From: Portibacter lacus
GTDB taxonomy: Bacteria; Bacteroidota; Bacteroidia; Chitinophagales; Saprospiraceae
NCBI RefSeq assembly: GCF_021533215.1
Contig: NZ_JAJNKA010000002.1
Span: 361,001 to 425,000, forward strand
Length of the DNA: 64,000 nucleotides
Direction: 5' to 3'
Shown here: one piece after another, positions 45,310 to 54,351 of the stretch
Layout: every line of letters starts with the position of its first letter
Numbering within the stretch: the stretch's first letter is position 1
The notes under the pieces: model-generated
What the model was told of the DNA's origin: nothing
Databases searched by the model: none
The model's input: the letters and a program-made list of their open reading frames with translations, nothing else
Translations under genes and position numbers: made by a program

Positions 45310-45951
45310 ATGAAAAAAACTGTTTTCTATATCTTTTCCCTTCTTATTTTGCTTTCATGTGGAAAGCGGCTCATAGAAATAGAGGTCAAAAATGACGATG
45401 GAATTGTTATTGAGAAGTATTATTTAGATAAGGATTCATTGAAATTCGGTACTTATACGTCCTTTACAGAAGATGGTAATTTATTCGAGGAAAGCCATTT
45501 CAAAAAAGGCACTCTTGATGGTGAGCGATTGATCTATTTTCCGAATGGAGAAGTAGAAATTCAAGAGCACTATGTTAAGGGTGAAATAGATGGATTATAT
45601 CGTACCTTTTACGAAAATGGGCAGGTCAACTTGGAAGCGAATTATGTAGCTGGCAAAATGGAAGGCGTTGTTAAACGTTATTACTCTTCAGGTGAAATTT
45701 TAGAGGAAGTAACATTTGTAAATAATGAAGAAAATGGCCCATTTAAAGAATATTATAAAAACGGCCAAGTGAAGTGGGAAGGAGCCTATAAAGATGGCGA
45801 TAATGAATACGGAACGATCAACAGTTACAGTGAAGAAGGAGAATTAATTAAAAAAATGGAATGCGGAAAGTATGGTGGAGAATATATCTGCCAAACAGTA
45901 TGGACGAAAGAGGAAGGTGAAAAAGAACTGGTATTAAAATATGAGGAATAG
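45310..45951 (+). CDS. MORN/YwqK-repeat lipoprotein
   Basis: A 213-residue lipoprotein (IFSLLILLSCGKR, Cys about residue 17) made of at least five repeats of the YwqK/MORN type, such as EDGNLFEESHFKKGTLDGE, PNGEVEIQEHYVKGEIDG, ENGQVNLEANYVAGKMEG and KNGQVKWEGAYKDGD. Databases often call these toxin-antitoxin YwqK family antitoxins, but nothing here supports a toxin pair. Its stop lies 11 bp inside the start of the porQ-like gene, so the two are translationally linked and probably act in the same envelope process. Confidence 0.87.
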   Translation: MKKTVFYIFSLLILLSCGKRLIEIEVKNDDGIVIEKYYLDKDSLKFGTYTSFTEDGNLFEESHFKKGTLDGERLIYFPNGEVEIQEHYVKGEIDGLYRTFYENGQVNLEANYVAGKMEGVVKRYYSSGEILEEVTFVNNEENGPFKEYYKNGQVKWEGAYKDGDNEYGTINSYSEEGELIKKMECGKYGGEYICQTVWTKEEGEKELVLKYEE

Positions 45952-46975
45952 TTTTACACTTTTAGTAATGTACTTGTTTTCTGGGAGCTTATTAGCTCAG
46001 GTAGGAGGCGAGCACATCTATGAATTCCTAAATTTATCTCCCTCTGCAAGAGTTACTGCACTAGGCGAGTATCAAGTCAGTGTCTATGACGACGATGCTA
46101 ATCTTGCGTATATGAACCCTGCTGCACTAAATGAGCAAAGCCATAGTCAACTTAATTTCAGCCAGACTTTTCATTTCACAGACATTACCAATGGCTACTT
46201 CTCCTATGCTCATTTTATTAAAAAACACAATATTTCATTTCACGGCGGTTTACAGTATATCAATTACGGTGATTTCAATTTAACAGATGAATACGGCCAA
46301 ATATCCGGGACTTTTAAAGTGGGTGAACAAGCACTAACATTAGGAGCGTCTAAGGCTTTGAATGAAAATTATTCGGTAGGAAGTAATGTTAAATTTATCT
46401 TCTCAAGCTTTGAATCTTATCGATCTGCGGGTATGGCATTAGATCTGGGTGGCATGTATCATCAGGATGAGAAAAAGTTTTCAGCAGGATTCGTTATCAA
46501 AAACATTGGAACCCAATTCACTGCGTATGATATAGAAAGAGAACCGCTTCCTTTTGACGTAGTAGCTGGAGTTAGTAAGCAACTGGCTCACCTACCTTTA
46601 AGGTTTTCACTTATTGCTCATCACCTGCATAGGTGGAACATCACTTATGATGATCCGAATCTAGAAAACAATAGATTATTTACGAATTCCTTTGCTGTAG
46701 GCCTAGACAACTTCTTTAGACACTTTGTAATCAATGGAGAGTTCTTATTAGGTAAAGGAGGTCCATTGAGATTGCGTTTTGGATATAATCATTTTCGCAG
46801 AAGAGAGTTGACATTGACAGATTTTCTATCCTTCGCTGGTTATAGTGGAGGCTTCGGAATCAAAGCTAAAAGATGGCGAGTGGACTATGGATTTAATATC
46901 TACCACTTGCACGGAAGTGTTCATCACCTCAGTTTCGGGACTTCATTAAACTCGTTCAAGAAGCAAAAGATATAA
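45941..46975 (+). CDS. porQ: Type IX secretion system protein PorQ
   Basis: A 344-residue outer-membrane protein with a signal peptide (LLVMYLFSGSLLAQ) and the PorQ signature after it: GGEHIYEFLNLSPSARVTAL, then DDDANLAYMNPAALNEQ and FSYAHF. The rest is a FadL/PorV-like beta barrel ending in a basic tail. PorQ takes part in attaching type IX cargo at the cell surface with PorU, PorV and PorZ. It overlaps the YwqK-repeat gene. Other por/gld genes are not in this window, which is usual because the system is scattered. Confidence 0.93.
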   Translation: MRNSFTLLVMYLFSGSLLAQVGGEHIYEFLNLSPSARVTALGEYQVSVYDDDANLAYMNPAALNEQSHSQLNFSQTFHFTDITNGYFSYAHFIKKHNISFHGGLQYINYGDFNLTDEYGQISGTFKVGEQALTLGASKALNENYSVGSNVKFIFSSFESYRSAGMALDLGGMYHQDEKKFSAGFVIKNIGTQFTAYDIEREPLPFDVVAGVSKQLAHLPLRFSLIAHHLHRWNITYDDPNLENNRLFTNSFAVGLDNFFRHFVINGEFLLGKGGPLRLRFGYNHFRRRELTLTDFLSFAGYSGGFGIKAKRWRVDYGFNIYHLHGSVHHLSFGTSLNSFKKQKI

Positions 46976-47231
46976 GATGAAGCTTTTTTATAGGTCGATT
47001 TAGTTATATTATAAGACACTCATTTGATTTGACCCATATCTAAAGTTATCGTGAAAAATTAGCTTATTTATTTCTTCTTTAGTGCATATGAATTTGTCTC
47101 TTTTATGACCACTAAATAAGCTTTATCACAATCTTCATTATATGAAAAGAAAAAGGATGAATTTTATTGGTATAAAATTTAGAATTAAACGTTATTAGTC
47201 CACATAATATTAATAATGCAAAAAAGTAAAA

Positions 47232-48116
47232 ATGGATAGTGATGCTATTCAAGATGGTTTTCTAGGTCAGCGAGTTGTAATCATTCCTAAACAAACTAGG
47301 AAGGAATTAAAATCTAACGTGCTCACTGCACCTTTTTATATTACGGATATAGGGCGTTATCCTAAAGCTATTCATCACCTCAAAGAGAGAAGAAAAGGAT
47401 GCAATCAGTATATATTTATTTATTGTACTAGTGGCAGAGGATGGGTTAAAATCAAAGGTGAACGAATAACGATTTCTCCGAATGAATTTATCATTATAGA
47501 AAAAAATACGCCGCATCAGTATGGAGCTTCAGAGAAAGATCCTTGGACTATTCTTTGGATGCATTACACTGGACACCTTTCAGATGCTTTGTTTGAAAGG
47601 TATAATGAGATGAATCAAACAGTACATGAAGTACCATTTTTAAACGAGCGTATCAAAGTATTTGATCAAATATTCGAAGTGCTAGCAGAAAATTATAGAG
47701 CGAAAGACTTAGAATATGCTTGTCTACTTTCACTGAATTTTATGTCTTCCTTTATTTTCAATAAAGTAGATAAACACAGCCATAATTTCAAGAAAAATAA
47801 CTTAGTACAGGATATCATCAACTTCCTCAACCAGAACATGGACAAAACGCTTAAGTCTGATGATCTAGCACATAAGTTTCACTATTCCGTATCTCACATT
47901 CTCTCAACATTTAAGAAGAATACAGGCTACCCTCTTTTTCAGTTTTTCAACATGAAAAAAATACAAAAAGCATGTGAATATCTCAATTATACAGACTTAA
48001 GTATTAAGGAAATAAGTTTCAAACTTGGTTACCAAGATCCTTTGTATTTTTCGAGAGTTTTCAAAGGTCAAATGGGCGTTTCACCTCGACAGTATAGAGC
48101 TGAACAGTTCGATTAA
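47232..48116 (+). CDS. AraC family transcriptional regulator with cupin domain
   Basis: A 294-residue regulator. The N-terminal cupin (about 30-165) contains ITISPNEFIIIEKNTPHQYG, and the C-terminal double helix-turn-helix (about 190-290) ends SIKEISFKLGYQDPLYFSRV, then FKGQMGVSPRQYR. This build usually senses a sugar or related small molecule. It is convergent with the carotenoid genes, 31 bp apart, so it is not in their operon. A 256-bp gap upstream, in which I see no gene, presumably carries its promoter. Confidence 0.93.
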   Translation: MDSDAIQDGFLGQRVVIIPKQTRKELKSNVLTAPFYITDIGRYPKAIHHLKERRKGCNQYIFIYCTSGRGWVKIKGERITISPNEFIIIEKNTPHQYGASEKDPWTILWMHYTGHLSDALFERYNEMNQTVHEVPFLNERIKVFDQIFEVLAENYRAKDLEYACLLSLNFMSSFIFNKVDKHSHNFKKNNLVQDIINFLNQNMDKTLKSDDLAHKFHYSVSHILSTFKKNTGYPLFQFFNMKKIQKACEYLNYTDLSIKEISFKLGYQDPLYFSRVFKGQMGVSPRQYRAEQFD

Positions 48117-48147
48117 GTGATAAGATGAAGTATTTATTTTTTTATGC

Positions 48148-48831
48148 TTATTCCTCGGAATCCCTGAATAACTTCTCATCCCATATTACAAACCTGGAAA
48201 ACATTTCTTCTTTGTACCAATTCAGAGCTCTTGTTTTCTTAATCATCTCTGTGTGACTTGGATTGTTGTAAGCGTATGCTTTCATATGGTCTAGTGATTC
48301 CCACACCGAAAATGTAGCCTGTAGAATAAGTGGCCACTCTCCGAATCCTTTAGCATAACTCAAGCCTTCATGATCCTTAAGTGTATAAGAAACTCGCGGT
48401 ACATTTTTCCAAAATCTCAAAGCGAGCTTAGGTTTTATAGTTGCTCTCGTAATGATCGCAATCTTAGCCGCCATATCAGGATTTTCAACTACTTTCATAG
48501 GATTAGAACCGCCCCAGTTCCCATGAGTGCTAATACAATGCATGAAATAAGATCGATGCTCGATACTATTCTTAGTGTATTTCTTCATGACATCACCTTC
48601 ATAAAAATCTACTGCATCTTCTTCTTTTTCAAAAACAGTTACCAAAGCATAGGTTGAAAAATCAGGCTTCAAAGAAAATCCATTCTCACCTCCAACTCCC
48701 ATTGCTCGCCAGAACTGAAGACCATCCACCTTCGAGAACATTAATGGCGGAAGTCCCATTCTAGTGAAAGCCTTCCACTTGGCTCTAACTTTATGGTATG
48801 TGAAAAATGATACGAGTGTCGTTTGACTCAT
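48148..48831 (-). CDS. crtA: Spheroidene monooxygenase-like protein CrtA
   Basis: A 227-residue protein matching the CrtA family in length and in the N-terminal VSFFTYHKVRAKWKAFTRMG and GFGEWPLILQATFSVWES blocks. In purple bacteria CrtA adds a 2-keto group to acyclic carotenoids. In Bacteroidota the exact reaction of this homologue is less settled; it may oxidise the psi end of a flexixanthin- or myxol-type pigment. It is the last gene of the crt operon, 9 bp after the CruF-like gene. Confidence 0.88.
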   Translation of the reverse strand: MSQTTLVSFFTYHKVRAKWKAFTRMGLPPLMFSKVDGLQFWRAMGVGGENGFSLKPDFSTYALVTVFEKEEDAVDFYEGDVMKKYTKNSIEHRSYFMHCISTHGNWGGSNPMKVVENPDMAAKIAIITRATIKPKLALRFWKNVPRVSYTLKDHEGLSYAKGFGEWPLILQATFSVWESLDHMKAYAYNNPSHTEMIKKTRALNWYKEEMFSRFVIWDEKLFRDSEE

Positions 48832-48840
48832 AGATTTATA

Positions 48841-49476
48841 TTAAAAGAAGACGAAAACCAGAAAGAAAAGTGTAAAAGCAAGCAGAATATTAGTTGCGAG
48901 TACCCCATTCCCTTTAGGGTTAAATTTTTGAAATAGAAAATTCGCTAAAAAGCCAAAAGCAAACCAAGATATATAATTTCTTAGTGGAATGATTCCGTTC
49001 TTAAACTCCCAAAAGTCGAAGCGAGGAGCTACAAGTTCTATCAATACATCAAATGTTACCATGATCGCAGCGGCAATTATAGATGATAAGGTCAAATTTT
49101 TAGTAATCCTTCTCGAAATATTCGCACTACAATATGTTAAAATTGCCCAGTTAATACCGATAAACCATGGAACACCTAATACCTTAGGTCCTAAATTCTC
49201 CCCATAAGTATAATCTCCGAAGAAAAAACCATAATTGACACCTAAAATTTCAGCAATCATCCCAATTGAAAAAGGAATGACCAATGGTAAAAGTCTTTCG
49301 GCTTTCCACTCTTCGACCCATAATATGACAAACAATGACACCGCTAAGTTGACAGGAGTGAGAGAAATAAACCACTCCTCATATCCCATCAAAATCCCTA
49401 TCATCCCAGAAACATGGAATAACCAAACTAGAAAAATGGAAATATACAAAGCGTTAAACTTCAAGTTACTTATCAT
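48841..49476 (-). CDS. cruF: Carotenoid biosynthesis protein, CruF-like 1',2'-hydratase
   Basis: A 211-residue membrane protein with about seven hydrophobic segments. It has the family motifs LGVNYGFFFGDYTYGENLGP and FDVLIELVAPRFDFWEF, which resemble CruF/bacterioruberin hydratases. The enzyme would add water to the psi end group. Its start overlaps the end of the desaturase gene by 11 bp. With CrtD-like and CrtA-like neighbours it suggests a 1'-hydroxylated monocyclic carotenoid. Confidence 0.88.
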   Translation of the reverse strand: MISNLKFNALYISIFLVWLFHVSGMIGILMGYEEWFISLTPVNLAVSLFVILWVEEWKAERLLPLVIPFSIGMIAEILGVNYGFFFGDYTYGENLGPKVLGVPWFIGINWAILTYCSANISRRITKNLTLSSIIAAAIMVTFDVLIELVAPRFDFWEFKNGIIPLRNYISWFAFGFLANFLFQKFNPKGNGVLATNILLAFTLFFLVFVFF

Positions 49477-50941
49477 ATAGAATCAATTCAGAAGTTATTT
49501 TAGCGGATAATAAACACAGCGGAATTCCGCCTCCCGGATGAACACTTCCGCCACAGAAGTATAAATTCTCAAACCTACTTGAAAAATTAGGATGGCGTAA
49601 AAATGCTGCAAATTGGTTATTACTAGCTGCACCATACAAACTCCCTTGGTAGCTTTGTGTTCGACTTTCTATACTTCGAGGATCAAGTATTGATTCACTT
49701 ACAATCAAGGGTCCAATTTCTTCTCCCAGTTGATTCGACAGTTTCTTGATAATATTTGCACGTGTTCTCTTAATGATTTCATCCCAATCTTGATCCATAT
49801 TGCCTGGAGCATTGACCATCACAAACCAATTCTCACATCCTGATGGAGCATCTTCCGGGATATCCTTAGCAGTAATATTCAGATAAACAGTGACATCATC
49901 TCCTATAGTTTGCTTATCAAAAATGTTCTTAAATTCACGGTCATAGTTATTGGCAAAAAAAATGTTGTGTAAGTCGAGCTCTTCAAAATTTCGATTGATC
50001 CCCCAGTAAAAAATTAATGCCGAACTAGACCTCTCTTGTCTCAACACTTTTTCCGGTGCTGGATAGCCTTTTAATAATTTTCGATATGTCGGAACGACAT
50101 CCATGTTGCTGACCACGATGTCTGAAAATATTTTTTTATTCTCCACGATGACACCTTCCGCTTTGTTTGAATCATCGATCAGGATTCTATTGACCTTGGA
50201 ATTAAGATGCAATTGAACACCCAGTTTTTCCGCTAGCGAAACCAGTGAATTGGTTATAGAAATCATCCCTCCTTTAGGGACAAATGTTCCATAATGATTC
50301 TCAAGATGTGGTATTAGACTCATTATTCCTGGTGTCAGGAAAGGAGATGAGCCGTTATAAGTGGCGTATCGATTGAACAACTGAACAAGCAATGGATTCT
50401 TAAAGAATTTTTCGTTCTCTTGATTCAAATTCCGATGGATACCTAAGGTAGGCATTGCGACAATTCCCTTTAAGGTATCAAGGCTTAAGTAGGTCTTGGC
50501 TTTATGCAGTGATTTATTTAGAAATAAATTCTTAGTAACATCGTATTTTTTCTTGCTTGATGCCAGGTAGGCACGAATGGAATTCTCCTCTTCATTGAAA
50601 GTTAAAGCTGCCTTTTTAATATAATTTTCTTTATCTGCATAAGCGGTAAATCGAGTTCCATCCTCATAATAATATTTGCAAATAATCTCCTTCTTCTCAT
50701 ATGCGAAATATTGCTCCATGGGCACCTCACATAAGTCAAATAATTCCTCTATAAACTGAGGCATTGTAAATAAAGATGGCCCTGCATCAAATCTGAAATC
50801 GCCCATTATAAATTCAGAAATCTTTCCTCCGTAATAATCGTTCGCCTCATATACATGAACAAGGTTCCCCGCTTGCTGCAAGCGAATAGCTGTTGCAAGG
50901 CCAGCAATCCCAGAACCAATTACTACTATACTTCTATTCAT
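49466..50941 (-). CDS. Phytoene desaturase family protein, CrtD-like carotenoid 3,4-desaturase
   Basis: A 491-residue flavoprotein of the CrtI/CrtD family. I start it at MNRSIVVIGSGIAGL, which places the FAD-binding dinucleotide motif at the N-terminus; an alternative TTG lies three codons upstream. GGKISEFIMGDFRFDAGPSL and the C-terminal FCGGSVHPGGGIPLCLLSAK are hallmarks. It is grouped with CruF and CrtA rather than with phytoene synthase, so I prefer a CrtD (3',4'-desaturase) role over CrtI, but sequence alone cannot settle this. Confidence 0.9.
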   Translation of the reverse strand: MNRSIVVIGSGIAGLATAIRLQQAGNLVHVYEANDYYGGKISEFIMGDFRFDAGPSLFTMPQFIEELFDLCEVPMEQYFAYEKKEIICKYYYEDGTRFTAYADKENYIKKAALTFNEEENSIRAYLASSKKKYDVTKNLFLNKSLHKAKTYLSLDTLKGIVAMPTLGIHRNLNQENEKFFKNPLLVQLFNRYATYNGSSPFLTPGIMSLIPHLENHYGTFVPKGGMISITNSLVSLAEKLGVQLHLNSKVNRILIDDSNKAEGVIVENKKIFSDIVVSNMDVVPTYRKLLKGYPAPEKVLRQERSSSALIFYWGINRNFEELDLHNIFFANNYDREFKNIFDKQTIGDDVTVYLNITAKDIPEDAPSGCENWFVMVNAPGNMDQDWDEIIKRTRANIIKKLSNQLGEEIGPLIVSESILDPRSIESRTQSYQGSLYGAASNNQFAAFLRHPNFSSRFENLYFCGGSVHPGGGIPLCLLSAKITSELILYDK

Positions 50942-51174
50942 CGTGAACAAAGGAGAATTTAGCCATTAAATTTTAAAGAAAATTAACAAGATTAGACAGA
51001 AAAGGTTTTTAGCGGTGGTACTTCCGAAAGCATAATTAGAGAATAGATATTCACTTTAACTTAGCGTTTCGTAGTGTCTTTTTATGTCAATGTTAGATAA
51101 AGGGTAACATTGTTAATTTGTCATTAATAATTATTTAAATCCAACAAAATGGTAATTATTGCGTTTGAGTGAAT

Positions 51175-51618
51175 ATGAGATATTGGACAATTAAAATACT
51201 TTTAATAGTAGGCATTTTACCTTTTGGTCTAAGCGCACAACCTATTGAGGAAGGAGAAAACTTAACAATAGAGGTCACCGTGGTAGGCATTGACAAATTA
51301 AAAGGGGACATTAGAATTGCACTCTATAACGAAGAAGGAAACTTTCCTAGCGAGTCAGATATTGATGATTTTCGAGTAGAAAGTATAAAAGAAGCAACTC
51401 ATAAAGTGAAATTTAATGTTGCCTCTAAAGGTAAATATGCAATTGCTGTGCTCCATGATGTTTCTAAGAATGGAGGAATGGATTTTAATATCGTAGGATA
51501 TCCTAAAGAGCCGTATGGTTTTTCAAACAATCCTGGAATATGGTACCGAAAACCAACCTTCACTGAATGTGCATTCGATGTCTCTCAGAATACTTCTATC
51601 AAAGTAGAATTAAATTAA
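51175..51618 (+). CDS. DUF2141 secreted protein
   Basis: A 147-residue exported protein started at MRYWTIKILLIVGIL, with a GTG two codons upstream as alternative. The signal peptide ends near GLSAQ. The mature protein has the DUF2141 pattern: LKGDIRIALYNEEGNF, GKYAIAVLHDVSKNGGMD and YGFSNNP. The family has no known activity but often sits beside carotenoid genes. It is divergent from the crt operon here. Confidence 0.9.
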   Translation: MRYWTIKILLIVGILPFGLSAQPIEEGENLTIEVTVVGIDKLKGDIRIALYNEEGNFPSESDIDDFRVESIKEATHKVKFNVASKGKYAIAVLHDVSKNGGMDFNIVGYPKEPYGFSNNPGIWYRKPTFTECAFDVSQNTSIKVELN

Positions 51619-51683
51619 GAGTGTTTTCCTTTTACTTTTTAACAAGTAATATATCATAAGGCTAAGGCATTGACCTAAAAAAA

Positions 51684-52094
51684 CTACTCCACCACAATTC
51701 TCTCTGTAAACGTCCCATTCTTAGTCGTTAACTTTATAAGAAATACACCCGACCCCAAAATCCTATCTCTACTAATCTGAATTTTATTTCTAAAAGTATT
51801 ATTGTAGACCATCCTGCCTTGCAAATCATAAATCGAAATTTTCACTGCTTCTGCCTGGCTAGATTCGATGGTGAACTCCCGATGAGATGGATTAGGATAT
51901 ACCGAATAACTATCTGAATCTATTTTCTGAGATGAAGCGGAGCCAGTCATTGCTCCTTCATAATACTCGAATGCATCACAAAAAATTTCTGTGCCGCTAC
52001 TCGCTTCGTTTTTATTACCACTCACTTGGGCACTAATTCTTAATAGAAATCCGAGCAGGAATACTGCGCCTAATGAAAACTTACTTTTTTTCAT
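51684..52094 (-). CDS. Small type IX secretion cargo: signal peptide plus sorting domain
   Basis: A 136-residue protein started at MKKSKFSLGAVFLLGFLLRI, which makes a complete signal peptide; a longer frame would overlap the sulfatase. After about 35 linker residues comes a type IX sorting domain (about 60-136) with YPNPSHREFTI, ISIYDLQGRMVYN and FLIKLTTKNGTFTERIVVE. Almost nothing but the sorting signal remains, so it may be a gene remnant or a small surface protein. It lies 43 bp after the sulfatase gene. Confidence 0.8.
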   Translation of the reverse strand: MKKSKFSLGAVFLLGFLLRISAQVSGNKNEASSGTEIFCDAFEYYEGAMTGSASSQKIDSDSYSVYPNPSHREFTIESSQAEAVKISIYDLQGRMVYNNTFRNKIQISRDRILGSGVFLIKLTTKNGTFTERIVVE

Positions 52095-52137
52095 GATTGG
52101 AAAAATTGTTACTGATTTTATAAATGATCGGTGCTTT

Positions 52138-54069
52138 TTACTGCTTAAATTTTGTGTTGTTTTCAACAATTCCAAGAATTCCAAGGAAATCAGTACAAGA
52201 TGCCTTTACCTTATAGGGTGAAGAACCTTTCAAACGAACTGCTTTAACAAGCTCTATAAATGGCTCTTTCTGATCGCAATACAACAAATAATTAATGGTC
52301 ATCAATGCCAATTCAAAATTCTCACTTTCGATATAGCTTTTCAAGATTCCTTCCGCTTCTGAGTTATTCAGAAAACGATAAGCCATAGCGGAAGCAGTGA
52401 TGGCTACTGGTGGATATGAATCTCTTATCACCTCGGAAATAGCGCTAGCATATTTTTCTTTTAGGTCAATGTTTTGAGCATACAATCCCAGAATTCCCCA
52501 ATAACGAACGATAGGATTAGAATCTTTTAAAAGTGCTGCTTGCTTAGCTGCGATATTCGCACCTCTAAACCCAGCTAAAGCTGCTGCATCATAAATTTCA
52601 GCTAGCGGATACTGCTTTGGGTCTAGTCTATATTCATACGGTGTAGTTGTTTTGGAAAGGATTCCAATTTCATATTCTGGAAGGAACATGACATCGCGTG
52701 AAGCTAAAATCTCCTTTTTCAAATTCGCCCGCATTTGCTTCAACAACTTCTGATGTCCTGGATCATTCGCGAGATTATTCGTTTCCCATAGATCCTTCTC
52801 TATATCAAATAGATATTCAGGTGGTCTTTCTTCAAACAAACTTTTTTGCAATGGATTCAGTTTATTTTCCGCTAAGTCCTTTCGCATTTCTTGAGTAATC
52901 TCTCCTATTTCTACATATCGAATGTATTTGCTTTGCGGCAAAAAAGGCATATAATTCCTTGAGTAAACGTATCTGCCATTGGTCACAGATCTCACCATAT
53001 CGATTCCATTATCCGCTCGGTCAGATGATAGAACTAGGTGGTCAGCTTTAGGTGCACGCTTCTTGCCCATTAAAATTCGGCCCTCCAAATGCTCCGGAAT
53101 TCTTCCTCCACTAAGGCTAATCATCGTTGGAGCTAAGTCTGTAAATTCAATTAGCTCGTCTGTTACAACTCCGCCCGTTCCCCATGGAGACAAATGCTTA
53201 TACTTTTCAGGGAAACTTATAATAAATGGCACTCGATATCCCAGATTAATTCCATTTGTTTTTCCTCTAGGAATTCCTTCACCATGATCTCCATAAAAAA
53301 CTATTATAGTATTATCCCGTAATCCATCCTTTTCCAATCGATCGAGTAAGTCTCCGATTTTATTATCGGTCAATTTAATCGAATTATAAACCCTTGCAAC
53401 TTGCTTTCTCATAGCTGGAGTGTCCTTGTAAAATGGTGGCATGTCAAAATCATTATCACCTATCATCTCGCTTTCATCCAAGTAAGCAACCACGTTTTTC
53501 TGATACCATTCGTAAGACTCCGTCATGGTTCTTGACTGGTGAGAATCAGCATAATTAAAGACTGCAAAAAATGCCTGACCAGTTTCTCTATTCCACCAAC
53601 CCGCTTTGTTAGAACTTTCATTCCAAGCTTCTTTGGTAAATGCCTTCATATTGGCAACATTATAGTCCGTTTTGCTATTATTCGTCGTATAATATCCTGC
53701 TTCCTGCAAGTAATAAGGAAAGCCCTTGATGTATTCAGGAACTGGATAATTGCTTCTGTGATTCCCTGTTCCCATTTTATAGGTTTTCACACCAGTTATG
53801 ATCGCTGAACGACTTGGAGAGCAAACAGTTCCAGTTGAAAATGCATTCGTGAAACGAACACCTTCTTTCGCCAGTTGGTCTATTACAGGAGTGCTTGCAT
53901 CCTTATTCCCATAACAGCCGATAAATTGTGGAGAGGTATCCTCGATGGTAATCCAAAGAATATTTGGGCTCTCTATCGACTTTTTTGAGTTTTCTAAGGT
54001 CTTACAACTTAGTAAACCAATGATAAATAAACACAATAAGCTGACATTTCGTAGATGCATGTTCTTCAT
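52138..54069 (-). CDS. Sulfatase (arylsulfatase-like lipoprotein) with HEAT-like C-terminus
   Basis: A 643-residue sulfatase with a lipoprotein signal (LLCLFIIGLLSCKT, Cys about residue 22). The sulfatase signature is TGTVCSPSRSAIITG near residue 82; the Cys in CSPSR would be matured to formylglycine. Metal ligands are visible in TIEDTSPQ and FYGDHGEG. The last 150 residues look like helical repeats (KDSNPIVRYWGILGLYAQN). It probably removes sulfate from a polysaccharide in the periplasm. An anaerobic-type or FGE maturase is not in the window. It groups with GH30, SGNH and T9SS genes. Confidence 0.92.
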   Translation of the reverse strand: MKNMHLRNVSLLCLFIIGLLSCKTLENSKKSIESPNILWITIEDTSPQFIGCYGNKDASTPVIDQLAKEGVRFTNAFSTGTVCSPSRSAIITGVKTYKMGTGNHRSNYPVPEYIKGFPYYLQEAGYYTTNNSKTDYNVANMKAFTKEAWNESSNKAGWWNRETGQAFFAVFNYADSHQSRTMTESYEWYQKNVVAYLDESEMIGDNDFDMPPFYKDTPAMRKQVARVYNSIKLTDNKIGDLLDRLEKDGLRDNTIIVFYGDHGEGIPRGKTNGINLGYRVPFIISFPEKYKHLSPWGTGGVVTDELIEFTDLAPTMISLSGGRIPEHLEGRILMGKKRAPKADHLVLSSDRADNGIDMVRSVTNGRYVYSRNYMPFLPQSKYIRYVEIGEITQEMRKDLAENKLNPLQKSLFEERPPEYLFDIEKDLWETNNLANDPGHQKLLKQMRANLKKEILASRDVMFLPEYEIGILSKTTTPYEYRLDPKQYPLAEIYDAAALAGFRGANIAAKQAALLKDSNPIVRYWGILGLYAQNIDLKEKYASAISEVIRDSYPPVAITASAMAYRFLNNSEAEGILKSYIESENFELALMTINYLLYCDQKEPFIELVKAVRLKGSSPYKVKASCTDFLGILGIVENNTKFKQ

Positions 54070-54351
54070 TTTCTGTCCTATTTTAATTGACTTCAGTAGT
54101 CTTGTTTTTAATTTTTCCGACGTCTAAGATGAACAAAATCTTCTAAAATATTCCTTGACTTTCATTTCATCCAGCCATTTGACAATTTTTATTGCCAATA
54201 TATAATTATTAGCACCTTAGTCGACAAGCATGATAAGGATAACATTTTCCACAACTTACTAACTAAAGTTAGCTTTGCAGAATTACTTTATTGAACAAAA
54301 AGAAATCCAATAAACAGAAAAACGTACGCAGAACTAATTTTGAAATTACTT
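54070..54351. other. Gap of 282 bp between sulfatase and SGNH genes
   Basis: AT-rich spacer with no reading frame or clear hairpin. It should contain the promoter of the sulfatase gene and the transcript end of the SGNH gene, both on the minus strand. Confidence 0.5.

Noticed and set aside
45310-45951. Antitoxin of a toxin-antitoxin pair
   Set aside because: The YwqK label is only a database name; the protein is a lipoprotein with MORN-like repeats and its partner gene is porQ, not a toxin.
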